The notes beneath the pieces were generated by a model, which made no database searches, had not been told where the DNA came from, and saw only the letters and a program-made list of their open reading frames with translations. A stretch of DNA of 64,000 nt from Asticcacaulis sp. MM231 (GTDB lineage: Bacteria; Pseudomonadota; Alphaproteobacteria; Caulobacterales; Caulobacteraceae), in the NCBI RefSeq assembly GCF_964186625.1, contig NZ_OZ075109.1, positions 372,001 through 436,000 of the forward strand. Direction: 5' to 3'. Both the position numbers and the translations under genes were made by a program. Position 1 is the first letter of the stretch. Every line of letters begins with the position of its first letter. Shown one piece after another: positions 26,842-34,837 of this stretch.

Positions 26842-27260
26842 CCATCACCATCTACCATAACCCCGACTGCGGCACGTCCCGCAATGTCCTCGCCGTTCTC
26901 GAAGCCGCCGGCTACACGCCGACCGTGGTTGAATACCTGAAAACAGGCTGGACCTTAGACCAGCTTTTGAAGTTGTTTACTGATGCTGGCCTGACACCAC
27001 GTACGGCGCTGCGTGAAACCAAATCACCCGCCAGAGAACTCGGTCTGTTGGAGCCTGGTGTCAGCGACGAAACGATTTTGTCCGCCATGCTGGAGGCGCC
27101 CGTTCTGGTCAATCGCCCGATCGTTGTGACACCCAAGGGCACGAAATTGTGCCGTCCGTCCGAAGTGGTGCTTGACCTCATCGACGCCTATCCGCCGGGG
27201 CCGTTCTACAAGGAAGACGGTCAGGTGATGATCGACGCCGACGGCAAGCGCGTCGTTTGA
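26838..27260 (+). CDS. arsC: arsenate reductase, glutaredoxin-dependent ArsC
   Basis: A 140-residue protein starting MTITIYHNPDCGTSRNVL. The Cys of CGTSR is the catalytic nucleophile of the plasmid R773-type ArsC family. VLVNRPIVVTPKGTKLCRPSE carries the conserved C-terminal Arg residues. It reduces arsenate to arsenite with glutathione and glutaredoxin. The ATG at 26838 overlaps the aqpS stop, which shows translational coupling. Arsenite would leave through the AqpS-like channel, so the operon is self-contained without a dedicated pump. Confidence 0.93.
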   Translation: MTITIYHNPDCGTSRNVLAVLEAAGYTPTVVEYLKTGWTLDQLLKLFTDAGLTPRTALRETKSPARELGLLEPGVSDETILSAMLEAPVLVNRPIVVTPKGTKLCRPSEVVLDLIDAYPPGPFYKEDGQVMIDADGKRVV

Positions 27261-27303
27261 CGCTGTTCGGGACAGGCTCCAGATTGGACAGTCTTGTCCT
27301 GGA

Positions 27304-28869
27304 TTACTTAGCCGCTGATGAGCGCAGATTTTTGATCTGGTCCTTGGCGTTATCGTTGGTGGGATCAAGCTTCACGGACTGTAGGTATGACTTTATGGCG
27401 TCTGACGCCTGGCCGTTTTTGGCGTAGGCTTCTCCAAGACTGTCAAAGGCATTGGCGCTGGCTGGATAGAGCTGCGTTGTGAGTTCAAAAACACGTACGG
27501 CGGCTTTAAGTTTACCAACAGCCAGCAATCTGTAGCCCCAATCGTTGAGAGCGCCTTCTGAAAGCGTAAAATCAGGCGTGTTTTTTTTCAACTGCTGATA
27601 GTCGGCCTTGATCGTTTCAAAGTCATTCCTTGCCCCCTGAACCGCGAGCGCCTCCTGCGTGGCGGGTACGGCCGAGGCCGGCCTGACTTCGCTCGTTATC
27701 ATATGGAGCGGCGATTGGTTCTCGCGTGGCGTACGCTTAAGGAATGCTAAGCCGGATAGATCATCTTTTAGATAAGCGTTCAGAAACTGAAGGACGTAAG
27801 TCTCCATCCATCCGAACGCAGTCGACATTTCAGTCTCGTCGAATTCGCCGTATCCATCATCAGGTAAAAGCCGCTGATCGAATACTGATGAGAAGTTCGG
27901 GTGCTGCAGAGGGTGGAGGGTGACGCGGTAAAGGTCGCCATAGACCATTTTATTCAAAAAGCTGGTCGTTTCATCAAGGCCGGCGGCAATATGCTCAATC
28001 TCCTTGGGGCGGGCTGCCAGATAGAGCAGAGGTGCCGTCAACCGCGCGGGCGTGACGTATCGCGCCTGAGCCATCATTTCCGGCCAATAGCGAACCGACC
28101 CGTCCAGTGCAACAAGAGCTCCGATCCGGCTATCCTTGGCCGCAGCGAAGACGTTGGCAATTCCTCCCCAGCTATAGCCGACGACACCAATCTTGGTGGT
28201 ATCGGCCTGTGGCAATGTGTGGGCGTAACCAATCAGGAATTCAATATCTCCCGCCTGCGCCTCTATGCCTTCGATGTCAGTTGTCATTTCGCGCGTGCTT
28301 GCCCCGAAGCTGGGACTCGATATGACGATATAGCCATGGCTCGCCAAAAACTCGCACAGGTCGGCATTCTCGATCGCGCTGGCGCTCAAACTTGGGGCAT
28401 AGACAATAACTGGAAAACGACCCGCGACAGCCACCGCCCCCCGGTGAGCCAGCATCTGTGCGTTCAGTTCATCCTGCGCACGCTGCTTTGAAAGCCGAGC
28501 GCTATGACCGATGGTAAACGCGGCTTCAGCCGCCGCCTGCTCAGTGGCAGGCCGGCCCAATCTGTCATCATTTGCACCAAGCTTGAGATAATCCGCAAGC
28601 GTCAGGGGTGCGCCAGCGGCTGTGGCGGGGTACCAAATCAGCGTCTGTATAGGGCGTGCGCGTTCCGGTCCCTTGGGCTCGCCCGTGACCGGATCGGAGG
28701 CCCCACCGTATCCCCGGCTGTCATCATATTGAGCCACAACTTGAAAGCCCACGCCATATTGACCGGGCGAAATTTGCGAAAAATTGGACGCTGCCGAAGA
28801 TATAGATGGCAGGAAAGCTAAGAATAATATCAAGGGCAATATGCGCATACGTCCGGGTCTTTCGCTCAT
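27304..28869 (-). CDS. secreted alpha/beta hydrolase with C-terminal TPR repeats
   Basis: About 521 residues. The signal-like MRILPLILFLAFLPSISSA is followed by an alpha/beta-hydrolase domain with FPVIVYAPSLSASA and the nucleophile elbow GVVGYSWGG (Ser between Tyr and Trp). This resembles dienelactone-hydrolase or PAF-acetylhydrolase-like proteins. From about residue 430, two tetratricopeptide-like units occur (NDWGYRLLAVGKLKAAVRVFELTTQLYP and NAFDSLGEAYAKNGQASDAIKSYLQ). The start is uncertain: ATG at 28869, ATG at 28848 or GTG at 28878. It converges on arsC. Substrate unknown; probably a periplasmic esterase or peptidase. Confidence 0.75.
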   Translation of the reverse strand: MSERPGRMRILPLILFLAFLPSISSAASNFSQISPGQYGVGFQVVAQYDDSRGYGGASDPVTGEPKGPERARPIQTLIWYPATAAGAPLTLADYLKLGANDDRLGRPATEQAAAEAAFTIGHSARLSKQRAQDELNAQMLAHRGAVAVAGRFPVIVYAPSLSASAIENADLCEFLASHGYIVISSPSFGASTREMTTDIEGIEAQAGDIEFLIGYAHTLPQADTTKIGVVGYSWGGIANVFAAAKDSRIGALVALDGSVRYWPEMMAQARYVTPARLTAPLLYLAARPKEIEHIAAGLDETTSFLNKMVYGDLYRVTLHPLQHPNFSSVFDQRLLPDDGYGEFDETEMSTAFGWMETYVLQFLNAYLKDDLSGLAFLKRTPRENQSPLHMITSEVRPASAVPATQEALAVQGARNDFETIKADYQQLKKNTPDFTLSEGALNDWGYRLLAVGKLKAAVRVFELTTQLYPASANAFDSLGEAYAKNGQASDAIKSYLQSVKLDPTNDNAKDQIKNLRSSAAK

Positions 28870-28990
28870 TGGGCGCACTTAGTTAGCCATTTTGCGCGAC
28901 TTAGCAAAGTTACGCTTTGGTCATGTCGGCGTCTCATCGGGCAGACATGTACATCACCGATTTATCTGGGCTTTCCGGCCTTTGAGAACG

Positions 28991-29056
28991 CAACTGCGGC
29001 GCTTCCGAAAAGGCTTGCCGCCTTATACCGTACCCCCGTAAGGTCGTCTCAGACGA
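28991..29056 (+). promoter_or_regulatory. structured leader upstream of nhaA
   Basis: Three hairpins can form in a row. GCGGC (28996-29000) pairs with GCCGC (29017-29021), CCTTA (29021-29025) with TAAGG (29039-29043), and TCGT (29044-29047) with ACGA (29053-29056). The first two compete for base 29021. A sodium- or pH-sensing RNA would fit the neighbour, but I cannot match it to a known motif from memory. Confidence 0.3.
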
Positions 29057-29076
29057 AAAAATAAGGTGCAGGCGTT

Positions 29077-30243
29077 ATGTTGAAGAAGACGATGTTGATG
29101 ACCGCTGATTTCCTGAAAAGCGAAGCAGCGGGCGGAATTGTCCTGATGGCTGTGGCGGTCATAGCGCTGGTTGTCGCCAATTCACCCTTGGCCGAAACCT
29201 ACTTCCACACGCTTCACCTATATGTCGGGGGCATGAGTGTGCTGCACTGGATTAACGACGCCCTGATGGCTGTGTTTTTTCTTCTGGTAGGCCTTGAGAT
29301 CAAGCGCGAAGTGCTCACCGGTGAGTTGGCCACCTGGTCGCAACGCGCATTGCCCGGCATCGCGGCGTTTGGCGGCGTGGTGGTACCGGCTGGCGTGTAC
29401 CTCATGTTCAACCTGTCGCATCCCGAAAGCCTGAAGGGCTGGGCCATTCCAGCGGCAACCGATATTGCGTTCGCGCTGGGTGTCCTGGCGTTGCTTGGCT
29501 CCCGCGTGCCAACGTCGCTCAAGATCTTTCTGACGGCGCTGGCCATTATCGATGATCTGGCAGCGGTTATCATCATCGCCTTGTTCTATACGGCCGAACT
29601 GAATTTGGCGATGCTGGGCGCGGCCCTGGCCGGCCTGCTTGTTCTTTTTGTCCTGAATCGCCTCAAGGTCAAGGCGATCTGGATTTACCTCTTGATCGGC
29701 GCTGTGATCTGGTTTTTCACGCTCAAATCCGGTATCCACGCCACACTCGCTGGCGTCGCCGTTGCGCTCTTTATTCCTTTGCATAGCCATAAAGGGCAGG
29801 GTGATGACCACCATTCGCCTCTGGTTCGTCTTGAGCACGCCCTGCACAAACCCGTCGCCTTCTTTATTGTGCCACTGTTTGGGTTTGCCAATGCCGGCGT
29901 CGCGCTGGGCGGTTTCAAGCTGGAGGCTTTGCTCGATCCTGTGCCGCTCGGCGTGGCGCTGGGTCTCTTCGTCGGTAAACAGGTGGGGGTTTTCACCACT
30001 GCCACGCTGGCAATCAGGGCAGGCCTGGCCCAAATGCCCAAGGACGCGAGCTGGTTTCAGCTTTATGGCCTGGCGGTCCTTACGGGGATCGGCTTCACCA
30101 TGAGCCTGTTTATAGGCGGGCTCGCCTTTGCCACAGCGCCTGTTCTTCAGGACGAGGTAAAGATCGGCGTATTGCTGGGGTCGACGCTTTCCGGTGTCGC
30201 AGGCTACCTGCTTCTGCGGGCGGCAAGAGGCGCCAAGGCCTGA
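29077..30243 (+). CDS. nhaA: Na+/H+ antiporter NhaA
   Basis: A 388-residue inner-membrane protein of full family length. [22 protein letters not shown] is the NhaA signature in helix 2. [19 protein letters not shown] carries the Asp pair that binds Na+ or H+. [14 protein letters not shown] and [15 protein letters not shown] are the unwound helix and final conserved segments. It expels Na+ in exchange for protons and protects against salt and alkali. It stands alone between the hydrolase gene and the glucan locus, with a structured leader and AAGG before the ATG. Confidence 0.95.
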   Translation: MLKKTMLMTADFLKSEAAGGIVLMAVAVIALVVANSPLAETYFHTLHLYVGGMSVLHWINDALMAVFFLLVGLEIKREVLTGELATWSQRALPGIAAFGGVVVPAGVYLMFNLSHPESLKGWAIPAATDIAFALGVLALLGSRVPTSLKIFLTALAIIDDLAAVIIIALFYTAELNLAMLGAALAGLLVLFVLNRLKVKAIWIYLLIGAVIWFFTLKSGIHATLAGVAVALFIPLHSHKGQGDDHHSPLVRLEHALHKPVAFFIVPLFGFANAGVALGGFKLEALLDPVPLGVALGLFVGKQVGVFTTATLAIRAGLAQMPKDASWFQLYGLAVLTGIGFTMSLFIGGLAFATAPVLQDEVKIGVLLGSTLSGVAGYLLLRAARGAKA

Positions 30244-30346
30244 CGGGTTTTATCTGACCTTGCCGAGCTTGCTCAAGGGGCGGCCGCTATGGTCTTGGTT
30301 GACGTCCCGTTTTTGAAAGGCTTCGGAAAGCTACGAAATCAGATCA

Positions 30347-30362
30347 TTGGGAGCGCTTTCAT
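30347..30362. promoter_or_regulatory. LacI-type operator upstream of the glucan-locus regulator
   Basis: TTGGGAGCGCTTTCAT is centred on AGCGCT and lies 60 bases before the lacI-family start. It shares the design of the site at 31729-31744, which implies autoregulation. Confidence 0.6.
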
Positions 30363-30421
30363 TTACAATGCACTTCGGACTTGTAACCTGCACGCTCAGA
30401 CCGCATAAAGCGGAAAGAAAC

Positions 30422-31501
30422 ATGTTTGCAATGGATGAGAGCGGCTTGAGCGCAGGTAAACCGACGATTGATGATGTAGCCGCCTTGTCGGGCGTGGCGC
30501 GCGCCACCGTATCGCGCGTTCTCAATGGTGGCCCCAATGTGCGAGAAGAAGTGCGTCAGCGCGTGCTCAAGGCGGTCGACAAGCTCCAGTACAAGGTCAA
30601 TATGCAGGCGCGTTTCCTCGCCGGCGGCAAGACCCAGGTGCTCGGGCTGGTCTATGCTTCCGATCTCGATTCGGAGCCGAATTCCTTCTATCATTCCGGC
30701 CTGGAACTGGGAGCTCTGCGCGCCTGTGCCTTGGTTGGCTTTCAGCTCCTGATGCATACGGTCAACCAGCATAGCTTAAGCAAGACGAGTAAGATTCTGG
30801 AACTGGTTGATGCGCGGCGCTGCGACGGCTTGATCCTGACACCGCCCTTTTCAGATGATTGTGATCTGTTGCGTGAGCTCGAAGCGCGCAACTGCCCGGT
30901 TGTGTGCATTTCGCCAGGCCTGGCGGCACAAAAAATGGTGTCTGGCGTCGGGATAGATGACGAGGTGGCCGGCTACGAAATGGCCCGTTACATGTTGCAG
31001 CTTGGCCATAAAAGCTTTGGCTTTATCAAGGGTTTGGAAGGCCACCTGTCAGCGGAGGAGCGCTTTTCAGGCTTTCTGCGTGCCCTGGCCGAAGCCGGCA
31101 TGGCTGAGTTCGATGTCACCGTGGCGCGCGGCAATTTCACTTTCCGTTCCGGCGTTGAAACCACGGCCGCCATCTTGGGCAATGTGAAGCGTCCGAGCGC
31201 TTTAATCTGCGCCAACGACGATATGGCTGTTGGTGCCTTGTTCTCGGCACATAAGATTGGTCTGCAGATCCCGCAGGACCTTTCCATTGTGGGTTTCGAT
31301 GACACGCCGGTATCAGAAATCATCTGGCCGCCCTTGACCACAGTAAACCAGCCCCTGAGAACCATTGGTTATCGCGCCGTGGAAATGATTGTCGAACGCA
31401 TCAAGGCCGGTAAGACGGCATCGGGGCCTCTGCCTGTGCGCTTCGATGTGGTGCCGCACAAGGTCGTGATGCGCGAATCGGCCAGCTCGCCCCAGGCCTG
31501 A
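30422..31501 (+). CDS. LacI-family regulator of the beta-glucan locus
   Basis: A 359-residue regulator. The DNA-binding domain is KPTIDDVAALSGVARATVSRVLNGGPNVREEVRQRV, with the hinge after KVNMQARFLAGGKTQVLGLV. The periplasmic-binding-like effector domain has PSALICANDDMAVGAL, DLSIVGFDDTPVSEIIWPPLTTV and ends RESAS. The ATG at 30422 is chosen because the helix-turn-helix then starts at the normal distance; an ATG at 30431 is an alternative. Operators with an AGCGCT core lie before this gene, after it and in front of the TBDR, so it should repress itself and the glucan genes until a sugar ligand binds. Confidence 0.92.
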   Translation: MFAMDESGLSAGKPTIDDVAALSGVARATVSRVLNGGPNVREEVRQRVLKAVDKLQYKVNMQARFLAGGKTQVLGLVYASDLDSEPNSFYHSGLELGALRACALVGFQLLMHTVNQHSLSKTSKILELVDARRCDGLILTPPFSDDCDLLRELEARNCPVVCISPGLAAQKMVSGVGIDDEVAGYEMARYMLQLGHKSFGFIKGLEGHLSAEERFSGFLRALAEAGMAEFDVTVARGNFTFRSGVETTAAILGNVKRPSALICANDDMAVGALFSAHKIGLQIPQDLSIVGFDDTPVSEIIWPPLTTVNQPLRTIGYRAVEMIVERIKAGKTASGPLPVRFDVVPHKVVMRESASSPQA

Positions 31502-31563
31502 GACGTTTGCAAGCGTAAATAAGCCTCTTTTTTTAGGTTTGCGCGGCGCCTATTTCTCATACG

Positions 31564-31579
31564 TTGAAAGCGCTGCCAA
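31564..31579. promoter_or_regulatory. second LacI-type operator
   Basis: TTGAAAGCGCTGCCAA has the AGCGCT core and TTG/CAA ends of the other two sites. It lies 62 bases after the lacI-family gene and 165 bases before the operator at 31729, a spacing that would permit looping. Confidence 0.5.
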
Positions 31580-31698
31580 TTGTCGGAGTTATACCGCTCC
31601 GAAGGCTGAGTCATGCCCAGTTTGTGTCATATTGATCACATTTCCTCGTCTATTACAGGCATTTTGTGAGGAATTATAACCTCATTCGGCTGAGTGAC

Positions 31699-31744
31699 TT
31701 GACAGGACAATGACGTAGGGCGCAGAAATTGGGAGCGCTTCCAA
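31699..31744 (+). promoter_or_regulatory. promoter -35 and primary LacI-type operator for the glucan TBDR
   Basis: TTGACA at 31699-31704 is a consensus -35. The operator TTGGGAGCGCTTCCAA (31729-31744) is palindromic except for one pair and would cover the transcription start, 56 bases before the TBDR ATG. The -10 is not obvious (GCAGAA region near 31722). Placement fits direct repression. Confidence 0.6.
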
Positions 31745-31799
31745 TGGCGGGATCAACCCGTCGCATGAGCAAAATTAAACCCCGACCAGGGAGGGAACT

Positions 31800-34640
31800 A
31801 TGAAATCTGTCACCCGACGCAGTCCGTCTGTGTCCGCGAGGGCTGCGGCCCTTCGTACCGCTTTAATGACAACCGCTGCCTGCGCTCTTGCGCTCAGCGG
31901 TTTTGCAACAGCCGCCGGCGCTCAGGACACAACCGCCGCCGCGCCTGCCGAGGACAGCACGACCGTCGTTGTCACCGGCATTCGTAAGGGCTTGCAGGAT
32001 TCGCTGACTCTCAAGAAAAGAAACACCTCGATCGTCGAAGCCGTTTCGGCGGAAGATATCGGCAAGCTGCCGGACGCCTCGATTGCGGAATTGCTGGCGC
32101 GTCTGCCGGGTCTGGCGGCACAGCGCGTCGGCGGCCGCTCGCAGACCATCTCGATCCGGGGCTTGTCGGGCGATTTTTCCACCACCTTGCTCAATGGCCG
32201 CATGCAGGTGTCGTCAGGCGATAACCGCGCCGCCGAATTTGACCAGTATCCGTCGGAAATGGTCTCGTCGGCCATCGTTTATAAAACGCCCGATGCCGGC
32301 ATAACGGGGCAGGGGCTTTCCGGCACCGTGGTGCTCAACACCGTGCGTCCGCTCGACTACACCAAGCGTGTCATTTCGGTGAATCTGCGCGGTTCGGTCA
32401 ATACCAATGGCGAGGTCGTTCCCGGCTATAGCGCCAATGGCAACCGTTTCAGTCTGGCCTATATAGACCAGTTCTTGGATGGTAAGCTCGGCGTCGCCTT
32501 CTCCTACGCACACCTCGATGATCCGTCGCAGACGAAGCATTCCAAGAGCTGGTGGTGGGATAAGCAGGGAAATGACTCGATCACCGGTGAGCCCCGTTTG
32601 GGTGACGCCGATGCCATGGGTCTGCACGGTGTGGAAGTGTGGGCGACGGCGCGTGAACAGACCCGCGATGGCTATATGGCGGTGTTCGACTTCAAGCCGA
32701 ATGACAATTTCCGCAGCGTGAACGATTTCTATTATTCGGTCTTCGACCAGAATGAAGAAACACACGGCGCGCAGTGGTATCAGTCGCAGTGGGCCGACGA
32801 TATCCACTTCTCGAATGTGGTGGAGGCCGACATTGGCGGCTCACCGGTTGTGCAGCAGGCGACCGTCAGTGGTGTCGTGCCGATCATCCGCAATGACAAC
32901 AACCTGCGTCGGGACGAGATGTTCAGCTTTGGTTCGAACAACCGCTTTAACATCGGCGCGTGGCGCTCGGTCGTCGATTTTGGTTATTCGCGCACCGTAC
33001 GCAAGGAACAGATCGCAGAAACCTATGCCGGCTACGGGACCGATCCGACGCCCCTGTCGCGCACGTTCGATACCATCGATGAAGACATCGCTTATGGTGA
33101 TTTCCCGAAGCTCGATCCGGGCCTGAATTACGCCGATGCCGATAATGTTTATCTTGGCGATGTGGCACCCTGGGGCGGCTGGGGCCATGATGGCGCGATC
33201 CGCAAGCCTAAGGTCACCGACCAGTTGCTGACCTCGCGTTTCAGCGGCGTGCATGATATGGACTGGGCCGGTTTTAAGAGCCTGGAACTGGGTGTCGATT
33301 ATTCACATCGCACAAAAGCCAAGGGCGTCCAGGAATGGGATCTCTGCCTGAAGGGCTATACACTCGATTCGAGCGGCAACTGCCACGGCACCCGTGTTGC
33401 CGTCGACGCTTCAGACCTCGAAGAAGCCACCGACCTGAGCTGGGCCGGTTTTGGGAAGGTGCTGTCCTATGACCTGGGCAAGGTTATAGACAAGTACTAC
33501 GATCTGGTACCGATCCAGAACGAGGATAACCTGAATAAATACTGGCAGGTCGATGAAGAACTGACGACCCTGTTCGCCAAGTTCAATATCGACTCCACTC
33601 TGGGCGGGCATGGGCTGCGCGGCAATCTCGGCCTGCAGTATGTCGGCGCTAAGCAGACCTCAGCCGGTAACGAGATAATCCAGAAGAGTGACAAGGCGGC
33701 AGGTATTCCAGCGACTGGTCAGTGGGTCTCGACCAGCAAGGAATATGGCGACTTCCTCCCCAGTCTGAACCTGATCTACGATATCAGTGATAACTCGGTC
33801 TTCCGCTTTGCGCTGGCTCGCTCGATGGCGCGGCCGCGTATGGAAGACATGCGCGGCAGCCGCAATGCGAGCGTCGGTGTCGATGGTCAATGGAGCGGTT
33901 CCGGCGGCAATCCGGACCTGAAGCCATGGATTGCCGATGGGGTGGACTTCTCGTACGAGCACTACTTCAACCGGACGAGCTATATTGGCATTGCCACCTT
34001 CCAGAAAGTCTTGCGCAACTACATCCGCAATAAGACCGACTCCAGTTACGATTTTACCGGTTGGACCAATTCAAGCGGTATCACGCCGGTCAGCAATATC
34101 GGCAGCTTTACGCTTCCTGTGAATGATAGCGGGGGGAATGTCAGCGGTCTCGAACTCTCCGGCGCGGTTGACGGCAGCCTTATCTGGAACAAGCTGGACG
34201 GTTTCGGCCTGATCGGCAGCTTTTCGCGCGGCTGGACCAATGTGCAGTCGGGAGATGATATCGATCCATCAAAACTGCCTGGTTTCTCCGGCGATGTGGC
34301 CAGCGTGACGGGGTATTTTGAGAAGGCCGGCTTCTCGGCGCGCCTCAGCTATCGCTACCGCTCGGAATTCCTGGGCGAGGCCTATGCGCTCTATGCCAAT
34401 CGTGCGGTCACCCGCATCCTGGCTGACGATCAGGTCGATGCGCAAATCAGCTATCAGATGCAGGATGGCCCGCTCAAAGGCGTTACCTTTCTGTTGCAAG
34501 GCTACAACCTGACCAACTCCAATTACCAGACGCAATTGAAGGTGTCGGAAAACCGCGCCGCCGATGGTTCGTCCTTCCCCGAAAACTACGAGGAATATGG
34601 CCAAACCATCCTGTTCGGCGTCAGCTACCGCTTCCAGTAA
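31800..34640 (+). CDS. TonB-dependent receptor of the beta-glucan locus
   Basis: A 946-residue outer-membrane receptor. The signal peptide ends ATAAGAQ, the TonB-box-like TTVVVTGIRKGLQDSL follows, then the plug with DASIAELLARLPGLAAQRVGG and ISIRGLSGDFSTTLLNGR, and a barrel ending ILFGVSYRFQ. The ATG at 31800 follows GGGAGG. The plug type is that of Caulobacter/Xanthomonas carbohydrate receptors. It heads a locus with GH3, halogenase-like and GH30 genes under a LacI regulator, so it should import beta-glucan oligosaccharides. A strong terminator follows immediately. Confidence 0.92.
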   Translation: MKSVTRRSPSVSARAAALRTALMTTAACALALSGFATAAGAQDTTAAAPAEDSTTVVVTGIRKGLQDSLTLKKRNTSIVEAVSAEDIGKLPDASIAELLARLPGLAAQRVGGRSQTISIRGLSGDFSTTLLNGRMQVSSGDNRAAEFDQYPSEMVSSAIVYKTPDAGITGQGLSGTVVLNTVRPLDYTKRVISVNLRGSVNTNGEVVPGYSANGNRFSLAYIDQFLDGKLGVAFSYAHLDDPSQTKHSKSWWWDKQGNDSITGEPRLGDADAMGLHGVEVWATAREQTRDGYMAVFDFKPNDNFRSVNDFYYSVFDQNEETHGAQWYQSQWADDIHFSNVVEADIGGSPVVQQATVSGVVPIIRNDNNLRRDEMFSFGSNNRFNIGAWRSVVDFGYSRTVRKEQIAETYAGYGTDPTPLSRTFDTIDEDIAYGDFPKLDPGLNYADADNVYLGDVAPWGGWGHDGAIRKPKVTDQLLTSRFSGVHDMDWAGFKSLELGVDYSHRTKAKGVQEWDLCLKGYTLDSSGNCHGTRVAVDASDLEEATDLSWAGFGKVLSYDLGKVIDKYYDLVPIQNEDNLNKYWQVDEELTTLFAKFNIDSTLGGHGLRGNLGLQYVGAKQTSAGNEIIQKSDKAAGIPATGQWVSTSKEYGDFLPSLNLIYDISDNSVFRFALARSMARPRMEDMRGSRNASVGVDGQWSGSGGNPDLKPWIADGVDFSYEHYFNRTSYIGIATFQKVLRNYIRNKTDSSYDFTGWTNSSGITPVSNIGSFTLPVNDSGGNVSGLELSGAVDGSLIWNKLDGFGLIGSFSRGWTNVQSGDDIDPSKLPGFSGDVASVTGYFEKAGFSARLSYRYRSEFLGEAYALYANRAVTRILADDQVDAQISYQMQDGPLKGVTFLLQGYNLTNSNYQTQLKVSENRAADGSSFPENYEEYGQTILFGVSYRFQ

Positions 34641-34693
34641 AGTCCCCCGAGGCCATCCCACGCCATATTGCGTGCGTGGGGTGGCGCCTAAGG

Positions 34694-34737
34694 TATCCGG
34701 GGAGGGACACTCCCGGTCTCTCCCCGGATAGCTTTTT
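34694..34737 (+). terminator. intrinsic terminator between TBDR and GH3 genes
   Basis: TATCCGGGGAG (34694-34704) and CTCCCCGGATA (34720-34730) form an 11-bp perfect stem followed by TTTTT at 34733-34737. Downstream glycosidase genes would be expressed by read-through or by a second promoter, which makes the receptor the most abundant product. Confidence 0.85.
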
Positions 34738-34837
34738 CGTCAGTTCGTAAAAGACCCCACCATCACGCCGCAGATTAGGGGCAGTCCCCGACACCGGCCG
34801 GCGCCCCCGCAAGCGGGGCGGTTCAAGAAAGTTTTTC

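Noticed and set aside
27278..27303. Short inverted repeats between arsC and the hydrolase gene as a bidirectional terminator
   Set aside because: The stems overlap each other and lack T tracts, so the evidence is too weak to call.
31623..31640. CRP-like site TGTGTCATATTGATCACA before the glucan TBDR
   Set aside because: The half-sites TGTG and CACA are two bases too far apart for the CRP consensus.
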